Source: Spirosoma lacussanchae (GTDB lineage: Bacteria > Bacteroidota > Bacteroidia > Cytophagales > Spirosomataceae). From it: 64,000 nucleotides of DNA. Within the stretch, counting starts at the first letter, position 1. Each line of letters starts with the position of its first letter. Both the position numbers and the translations under genes were made by a program. The stretch covers positions 186,001-250,000 of the forward strand of contig NZ_SWJG01000003.1 in the NCBI RefSeq assembly GCF_005870035.1, read 5' to 3'. Below, piece after piece: positions 63,528 through 64,000 of this stretch. Below the pieces are notes generated by a model. That model was not told the DNA's origin. It did not search any database and saw only the letters and a list, made by a program, of their open reading frames with translations.

Positions 63528-63755
63528 CTATAGATTATACTTTGACTATAGGCTATACTATGTCTATTGCAAAGCTTTATTTAGTGGTTTATTGACGAAC
63601 GTCTGTCCATCTGAATCCAGTCTCCCAGACTGTACCCTGTTATGATGATCATTCAATGTTATGAAAGCAGGATGGCCTCGCTGCCACAGCCGACAGTCCG
63701 TCTGGCCAGTAACCAAAACCATTTTTAATTATTCAAAACATTTTACTGTAAACCT

Positions 63756-64000
63756 ATGATGGACAAATCCTACACAGGTGACCGTTTCGGCGGTTACGTA
63801 GGTCAGGTTGGGAGCGCTCAACCCCAGCCATTTCGTAAGAAAGCTTGCTACGGCTTTTTATCGTTACTGGCCATGGTACTACTGCTGGGAAACCAGCTGG
63901 CGTGGGCGCAGGGCACAACCCTGACGGGTAAGGTGGTTGACAAATCGGGTATTGGCCTGCCCGGTGTAACCGTACAAATTAAAGGCGCTAACCGGGGCAC
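63756..64000 (+). CDS. SusC-like TonB receptor, N-terminal part (runs off the window)
   Basis: The first 81 codons are present. Sequence starts MMDKSYTGDRFGGYVG, with a long hydrophilic N-terminus of about 32 residues, a signal helix (GFLSLLAMVLLLGNQLAWAQ), then a CarboxypepD_reg-like domain (GTTLTGKVVDKSGIGLPGVT, IKGANRGT), the usual start of SusC/RagA receptors. The long N-region before the signal is common in large Bacteroidota receptors. It is divergent from the susC gene at 59858 and has its own promoter-like boxes. Whether a SusD follows cannot be seen. Confidence 0.88.
   Translation, partial: MMDKSYTGDRFGGYVGQVGSAQPQPFRKKACYGFLSLLAMVLLLGNQLAWAQGTTLTGKVVDKSGIGLPGVTVQIKGANRG

Larger units (their letters stand above)
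62870..63755. other. AT-rich divergent control region between two SusC-type genes
   Basis: An 886-base region with no supported gene; a 101-codon frame at 63001 begins with TTG and has poor composition. It contains a 16-bp perfect palindrome (63446..63461) and a promoter-like pair of boxes (63495..63527) for the rightward gene, plus several ACTATA/TATAGT words around 63446-63560. No exact TAnnTTTG box was found for the leftward susC gene. Confidence 0.55.

Overview
The window comes from the chromosome of a member of the Bacteroidota, most likely a Spirosoma-like member of the Cytophagales (inference). The evidence is two SusC-type receptors and one SusD protein, TonB receptors with an N-terminal carboxypeptidase-regulatory domain, a probable type IX secretion sorting tail, a BatD-like protein, a CusA-type pump fused to its outer-membrane channel, many SPII lipoproteins, moderately high GC in genes with AT-rich gaps, and promoter boxes of the Bacteroidota form TAnnTTTG. 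I saw no rRNA, tRNA, CRISPR array, complete insertion sequence or prophage.

Layout. 1-7.6 kb (minus strand): tandem M1-family metallopeptidase paralogues, a gamma-carbonic anhydrase with a HupE/UreJ-like membrane protein, and a lipoprotein made largely of Asp/Arg/Asn repeats. 7.9-16.4 kb (minus): alpha-2-macroglobulin lipoprotein, a small NTF2-like protein and penicillin-binding protein 1C, a periplasmic defence and cell-wall repair set. 16.4-22 kb: a beta-CASP/MBL nuclease, a 67-residue conserved-looking small protein, BatD-like protein translationally coupled to chorismate synthase, a small membrane protein and ApbE. 22-26.6 kb (minus): two paralogous HisKA kinases and a LytTR response regulator. 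26.6-27.7 kb is a gene-poor stretch with a recurring 8-mer and a gene remnant. 27.7-30 kb: three secreted proteins in a probable operon. 30-38.3 kb: a Tat-exported Gfo/Idh/MocA oxidoreductase, a TonB receptor with an odd insert, a disordered exported protein, an APC permease and a small exported protein. 38.3-44.5 kb: a heavy-metal efflux operon (His/Cys-rich small protein, CusA-outer-membrane-factor fusion, CusB lipoprotein). 44.5-48.5 kb: a large FAD/Fe-S 2-hydroxyacid dehydrogenase and a CPBP protease. 48.5-62.9 kb (minus): one seven-gene operon, SusC, SusD, a lipoprotein, a CRTAC1-like VCBS/ASPIC lipoprotein, a GMC dehydrogenase, its Tat small subunit, and a second CRTAC1-like lipoprotein. 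The right edge holds the start of a divergent SusC-like receptor.

The best candidate for an unusual system is the 48.5-62.9 kb operon. It has the import half of a polysaccharide-utilisation locus, but where glycoside hydrolases are expected it carries a dye-linked-type FAD dehydrogenase. That enzyme has the C-x5-C-x3-C cysteine motif of cytochrome-coupled glucose dehydrogenases, but the operon has no cytochrome subunit, and two giant beta-propeller lipoproteins flank the enzyme pair. My reading, which is inference, is uptake coupled to periplasmic oxidation of a sugar or glycoside.
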